Assembly: GCA_039105265.1 (NCBI GenBank) | Contig: JAPFFF010000039.1 | Coordinates: 806,001 to 870,000, forward strand | Source: Tritrichomonas musculus | Taxonomy: Eukaryota; Parabasalia; Tritrichomonadida; Tritrichomonadidae | DNA length: 64,000 nt | Direction of reading: 5' to 3' | Part shown: positions 60,093 through 64,000 of the stretch, in pieces | How the letters are laid out: the number at the start of each line of letters is the position of its first letter | Numbering within the stretch: position 1 is the first letter of the stretch | Notes under the pieces: generated by a model | Databases searched by the model: none | What the model saw: the letters and a program-made list of their open reading frames with translations, nothing else | Told to the model about the DNA's origin: nothing | Made by a program: the position numbers and the translations under genes

Positions 60093-61904
60093 TCAAAACT
60101 CTGTATTTGGTAGAGATTTTATTTGATTCAATCCCCAGTTATCTCTACGATTAAAAGTTTCCGCAGAAATGAAACCTTTTATTGCATAAATTCTGTGTTT
60201 TCCAATATTGAACTTAACAGACTTGTTGTATTCCATTTTGTGGTGTTTCCAGTGATAATTGTAGCCGATAATTTTGACCAGAGTTGGTGAAGGTATGGCA
60301 GCGATAACATCAAGAGCCAAGTAAGTATCAATGTGCAACAGCTCTTTGCGTTCAATGAATCCGTGAATAATTTTCCAAATTCTCCAATGAAATAACTGGA
60401 AGCTTCCGCAAGCGACGGACACGACTTGAATATTCAAAGCACGTGTCGTAGTTTCATTCACAAAATATTGAGAGAAACTCTGCCAACTCATATCATTTTC
60501 AATTGAAAACAAATTGCTGTTTGCATCCAATCTAACCATTCTAAAATAACTATTCAAATTAAATTGTCTATGTAAGATAAAATCAAACAAAGCTCTATTA
60601 GGTAATGAATCAATTGAAATGCTCAAAATAAATTCACCTTTGCATCGTCGAACACCAACATTTCTCAAAACAAACTCAGGAAACAAATTTGTATTCAAAT
60701 TCATCAAAATTTTATTATAAACATCTTGATTTATTCGAATGATTTTTATGTATTTCTTCATATTTGGTCCAATTGTCAGAAAATTTTCAATATGAAGATC
60801 ATCTTTGTCAATTGCAACGATAACAATTTCAAATGGCAAAAATTGAGGGAAATTTGAAAGATATTTTTCAATGTAATAAAAAGTTTGATTCCCTCGAATT
60901 GTGTATTTTTTATCTAACGAAATTGTCATCATCATTGATAATGTGATCGTTTTGCCATCTTGTGGTGGAAAAGGCTTGCATGACTCAAGTAATGATTCAA
61001 CCAAAAAATCTTTTTTATTATGAAAACAATGCTTTTCAAATCTCTCAAAAAGTTCATCATAAGAATAATTTTTAAATGAAAATTTTCTTTGCTTGTTGAA
61101 AATGACAATTTCAATAATGGACTTTGCTGCTTCTTTGGCAAGTACAAATTCTTTATGATTCTCTTTTTTTGTCACTTTTTGCTTTGTCAAACATTGAAAA
61201 AACAAATTTTCTTCTTCTTTTTCCGATTTTCGTCCTCGAAAATGGCCAAAAACAGGCGGAATATCTATTACCAAATCTGACTTGATTGTTTTTATGACTG
61301 AAATTACAAATGTTTCTTTGTAATTTTCTTTGAAATTTTGACTTTGAAAAGTGTCACACAAAATTAAAGCTTTCGAAATGTTAAATTGACTCAAAATTAT
61401 TCGTCCAGAGTTTGAATTTAGGTTTAAATGATTTTCTCCACGAATGTCAAGATGATCTATGCCATTTTCGCGGAGCTGGTGAGTGACTTCAATACCAAGT
61501 GGACATAATGAATCAACGATTAGTAAAAGTCCGCTCTTTGATTCATTTTTGGATGCTTCTATGTCATGATCCAAGATGCAACGTGCATATTTCATTTGTG
61601 AAAAATGATCAAAGTTTGAAATATTGTTAATATTAGTTGTCAATTGTAGAGGTTTTCTGAAACATGTAGAAAAGTCAGCCTTATACTTGAGTATATCAAA
61701 TATTTTTGCATTATAAATAGGAATTGAATTATTAAAAAAAGAAAATTTGAAAAAACTTGAAATAAATCTAATATGATTTATATATTGCAAATATAAAACT
61801 AAAGAAAAAATATAGCTAAATGAAAGTAAAATTTTAACATGTTTTTTTTGGTTTTGTTTTGGCACGAAATCATAAAAGCATTTAAACATCTGATTTCCTA
61901 TCAA
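60093..61904 (-). CDS. Membrane-anchored Rossmann / glycosyltransferase-like protein (603 aa), tentative
   Basis: One N-terminal membrane segment (about 23-57, KILLSFSYIFSLVLYLQYIN) with a short cytosolic tail suggests a type II Golgi or ER protein; Met6 could be the true start. Residues about 125-290 recall a sugar-epimerase-like Rossmann fold (GLLLIVDSLCPLGIEVTHQL; LDIRGENHLN). Residues about 318-500 resemble a GT-A glycosyltransferase: EIVIVAIDKDD, then FVLRNVGVRRCKGEFILSIS followed by IDSLP, matching the RNxGxxxAxGEFILxxDxD pattern of GT2-like enzymes. The N-terminal module lacks a clear GxxGxxG, so it may be non-catalytic. Donor and acceptor are unknown; a role in surface glycan assembly is plausible. 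Complete frame. Confidence 0.6.
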   Translation of the reverse strand: MIGNQMFKCFYDFVPKQNQKKHVKILLSFSYIFSLVLYLQYINHIRFISSFFKFSFFNNSIPIYNAKIFDILKYKADFSTCFRKPLQLTTNINNISNFDHFSQMKYARCILDHDIEASKNESKSGLLLIVDSLCPLGIEVTHQLRENGIDHLDIRGENHLNLNSNSGRIILSQFNISKALILCDTFQSQNFKENYKETFVISVIKTIKSDLVIDIPPVFGHFRGRKSEKEEENLFFQCLTKQKVTKKENHKEFVLAKEAAKSIIEIVIFNKQRKFSFKNYSYDELFERFEKHCFHNKKDFLVESLLESCKPFPPQDGKTITLSMMMTISLDKKYTIRGNQTFYYIEKYLSNFPQFLPFEIVIVAIDKDDLHIENFLTIGPNMKKYIKIIRINQDVYNKILMNLNTNLFPEFVLRNVGVRRCKGEFILSISIDSLPNRALFDFILHRQFNLNSYFRMVRLDANSNLFSIENDMSWQSFSQYFVNETTTRALNIQVVSVACGSFQLFHWRIWKIIHGFIERKELLHIDTYLALDVIAAIPSPTLVKIIGYNYHWKHHKMEYNKSVKFNIGKHRIYAIKGFISAETFNRRDNWGLNQIKSLPNTEF

Positions 61905-62184
61905 TTTTTCAATAGTTTATATTAAGGAAACATGAATATTTTTATATCTATAAAAACCATTTACTAATAATTAATTTTATTATTTTATTAAATTAATATA
62001 TAAATTATTTACATAAAATAAGAGTTTAATATTTATAATAATCTTAATTAAACGAGATAAAAAATGTTTTTAATTTAAATATCAAGCCGTTTATTTTATT
62101 TTATATCTAGAACTCTTTTATCTTTATTACAAAATATAAACATTAGGTTAAAAAACAATTTTTATACAATAACAATTATTTGTT

Positions 62185-62697
62185 TTATATCAATAATGCT
62201 GATATTGTGTATTGTTGGTAAAGTTTATCGAGATTAGACTCGTTATCAATTTGAGTCTTTTCTATTGGCGAAGAACTGCTTCCAATATCAGTTTTTTGTA
62301 GTGTATAAAAATTATTTTCTTTTATGAATGAAATTTTTTTGTATAAATGTTTGTACCATCTGTTTTTAACATCATTGCCTGATCTTCCAGGGATATGCTT
62401 TGATATTTTCACCCATTTTGAACCGATAATTGAGAGATATTTTAATAATATTTCATCTTCTTCTGGTTTCCATGGTTCTTGACTGTGTGGTTCAGATAAA
62501 TAATTGCAAAATCTATCTCTGCATTGTTTGGCTGTTCTTCCAGGCATATACTCAGATATCTTAACCCAGTTATGTTCTCCTAGTTGAAATATAAGGTTCT
62601 TCAATGTTTCATCTTCTTGTGGTGTGAATTTTCTTCTGCTTTTGTGAGATAAAACTTGGAAATCAACATGATAAATCAATGCATCAATAGCTGTCAT
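62185..62697 (-). CDS. R2R3 Myb-like DNA-binding protein (170 aa)
   Basis: Two Myb/SANT repeats lie at about 20-70 (RRKFTPQEDETLKNLIFQLG; NWVKISEYMPGRTAKQCRDR) and 74-125 (EPWKPEEDEILLKYLSIIGS; KWVKISKHIPGRSGNDVKNR). The conserved aromatic spacing is kept, with the second repeat ending in the typical NDVKNRWYKHL helix. Short unstructured tails. Trichomonads have many such small Myb factors, and in T. vaginalis some bind AACGAT-type sites. Nuclear transcription factor by family. Gene complete and isolated. Confidence 0.93.
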   Translation of the reverse strand: MTAIDALIYHVDFQVLSHKSRRKFTPQEDETLKNLIFQLGEHNWVKISEYMPGRTAKQCRDRFCNYLSEPHSQEPWKPEEDEILLKYLSIIGSKWVKISKHIPGRSGNDVKNRWYKHLYKKISFIKENNFYTLQKTDIGSSSSPIEKTQIDNESNLDKLYQQYTISALLI

Positions 62698-64000
62698 TTT
62701 GATAATTAAAATGAATTGTTTAGCAGGTGAATAAAAGAGTTCTTTTACTCAAATAATAGGAAATAATTGACCATTCTGTTTATATTTTGAATGATTAAAA
62801 TTATCAAAAATTCAATATAAGAAATTGAATGGACATTTCGGATAAAGTAAAACTTTTTTTTACTTAATAAAAATAATGTTTTATTTGAAATTCAACTTTT
62901 TTGTAAACAAAGTTTTTATTAATATGGTTGAAGATTCAATAAAATAAATCGGTTTTTAAAAGTTGAATTATATATTTCATTCAATTTTCAACCATATTAT
63001 TTAAATTTTTTTAAAAAGTGAATATTTACGTTGATGTTATTCAATTTTTTAAACTTTTATAAGAATTTTTTCTCAAATTTGAACTAGAGTTTCAATGATC
63101 AAATTATTGATTGATTCTGGAATTCAACTTTAATAAAATAAGAATATATGTTATTTCAAATAAAAAAATTTTTATGGTTTATCAAAGGAAAAATTTTCAA
63201 CATTTTTAAATATTACTTAATAATAATAATAGAAGGTAAATTTAAGCATAATTAAACTTAACTATGAGATATTTTTCATGTCTTCCATAAAAACATCATT
63301 TTTATCTAATTTCAATACAAAGATAACTAATCATTATTAGTGTTGAATGAAATTACTATCATAAATCATTTGTAAAAGTTAGAATTAATGTTTTTTTCTT
63401 TATTATTTTGGGTATTATAGATTTTTTTTTTGCAATCGATTAATATTTACATTCAATAATGTTAATATAAGACTAATTACATATTTATTAAAAACTGTTC
63501 AAAATATTAAATGAATTATTTCATTAGTATTAACTATTTTCTCATTCAATTATTTTATTAAATTTAATAAGCATTTTGTAATTAGTACTAATATTTCTAA
63601 AACAATATAATTAATATTTTATCATATTAACAATAAAAAAATATTATATATGTTATATTTTACGGCAGAAAGTCGTATTTTTTAATTTTTCAGAAAAAGT
63701 TAAATCCATTGAAAGAGATAATAAAATGTAATTATCTTATATTATTATCCATAAAATGATTAATTATATGGGTCATATAAAATATTTATAATGTTTATAA
63801 ATTATTTAAAGTATTTGTAATTTACATTATTTTAATTTAATTTTGAAATTTTGATAAATACTCTTATTTAAAATACGTTTAAATCGTTTATTTATTTAAA
63901 ATAAGTTAAACATCATCATTCAATTATAATTATAAAACATATCTTTTTAATTCATTTAATAACTAATTTTAAAGCATTTTCATGAATAAGGAAGTTTTGT
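62698..64000. other. AT-rich intergenic, no gene seen
   Basis: Contains loose inverted AATATGGTTGAA / TTCAACCATATT words at 62920-63000, perhaps a worn MITE, and otherwise very AT-rich DNA without coding character up to the window edge. Confidence 0.5.

Overview
The window looks like nuclear DNA of a trichomonad parabasalid, most likely Tritrichomonas or a close relative. The evidence is composition and gene families, since no species-diagnostic marker was found. Intergenic DNA is extremely AT-rich with many poly(A)/poly(T) tracts. Genes are mostly uninterrupted, use the standard stop codons, and belong to families expanded in these protists: kinase-Sel1 proteins, BspA-like leucine-rich-repeat proteins, DUF3447-type ankyrin proteins, BTB-discoidin proteins, Myb factors and LCAT-like lipases. 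One nuclear-type tRNA-Glu(UUC) gene is present.

Layout. 0.3-4.5 kb: kinase-Sel1 gene (-). 4.9-5.7 kb: a TA-flanked MITE and three matching hairpins. 6.6-8.6 kb: ankyrin gene with one frameshift (-). 8.9-10.5 kb: array of about 411-bp tandem repeats. 10.8-11.7 kb: decayed acidic-protein gene. 12.0-14.1 kb: RCC1-kinase (+). 14.4-15.2 kb: broken Sel1/BspA gene (-). 15.6-16.8 kb: LCAT-like lipase (+), then tRNA-Glu (-). 17.1-20.9 kb: ankyrin-BspA locus (-) split by AT-rich spacers and a MITE. 21.3-25.9 kb: CHD-like protein with a degenerate ATPase (+). 26.0-27.0 kb: graveyard of gene scraps. 27.3-29.5 kb: pseudokinase-Sel1 (+). 30.4-34.1 kb: second kinase-Sel1 gene (-). 34.2-35.8 kb: MITEs and a BspA scrap. 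35.9-38.9 kb: BTB/coiled-coil/ankyrin locus (+) with AT-rich spacers. 39.2-40.3 kb: ankyrin pseudogene (-). 40.3-44.1 kb: large C2/MUN-like protein (-). 44.9-47.0 kb: nested inverted-repeat elements. 47.4-50.5 kb: tandem pseudokinase (+). 50.6-50.9 kb: MITE. 51.1-51.6 kb: Sel1 pseudogene. 51.9-52.8 kb: STE-like pseudokinase (-). 53.3-57.8 kb: kinase/Sel1/BspA gene with two frame breaks (+). 58.5-59.8 kb: BTB-discoidin (-). 60.1-61.9 kb: membrane glycosyltransferase-like protein (-). 62.2-62.7 kb: R2R3 Myb (-). 62.7-64 kb: no gene seen.

There is no operon logic. The shared theme is signalling and scaffolding: eight kinase-type domains, only two with a fully canonical HRD and DFG, most joined to Sel1, RCC1 or LRR repeats that normally bind proteins. 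The less expected items are: (i) a chromatin-remodeller-like protein that has lost its ATPase motifs; (ii) two ankyrin loci in which stops fall only in AT-rich spacers at the same place in each repeat and no GT-AG boundary is visible; (iii) a family of perfect hairpins with a CTTTTTGAG core; and (iv) at least six unrelated short inverted-repeat elements, all flanked by TA.

All calls come from reading the sequence and from family knowledge; no database search was run. No viral or virus-like element was recognised.
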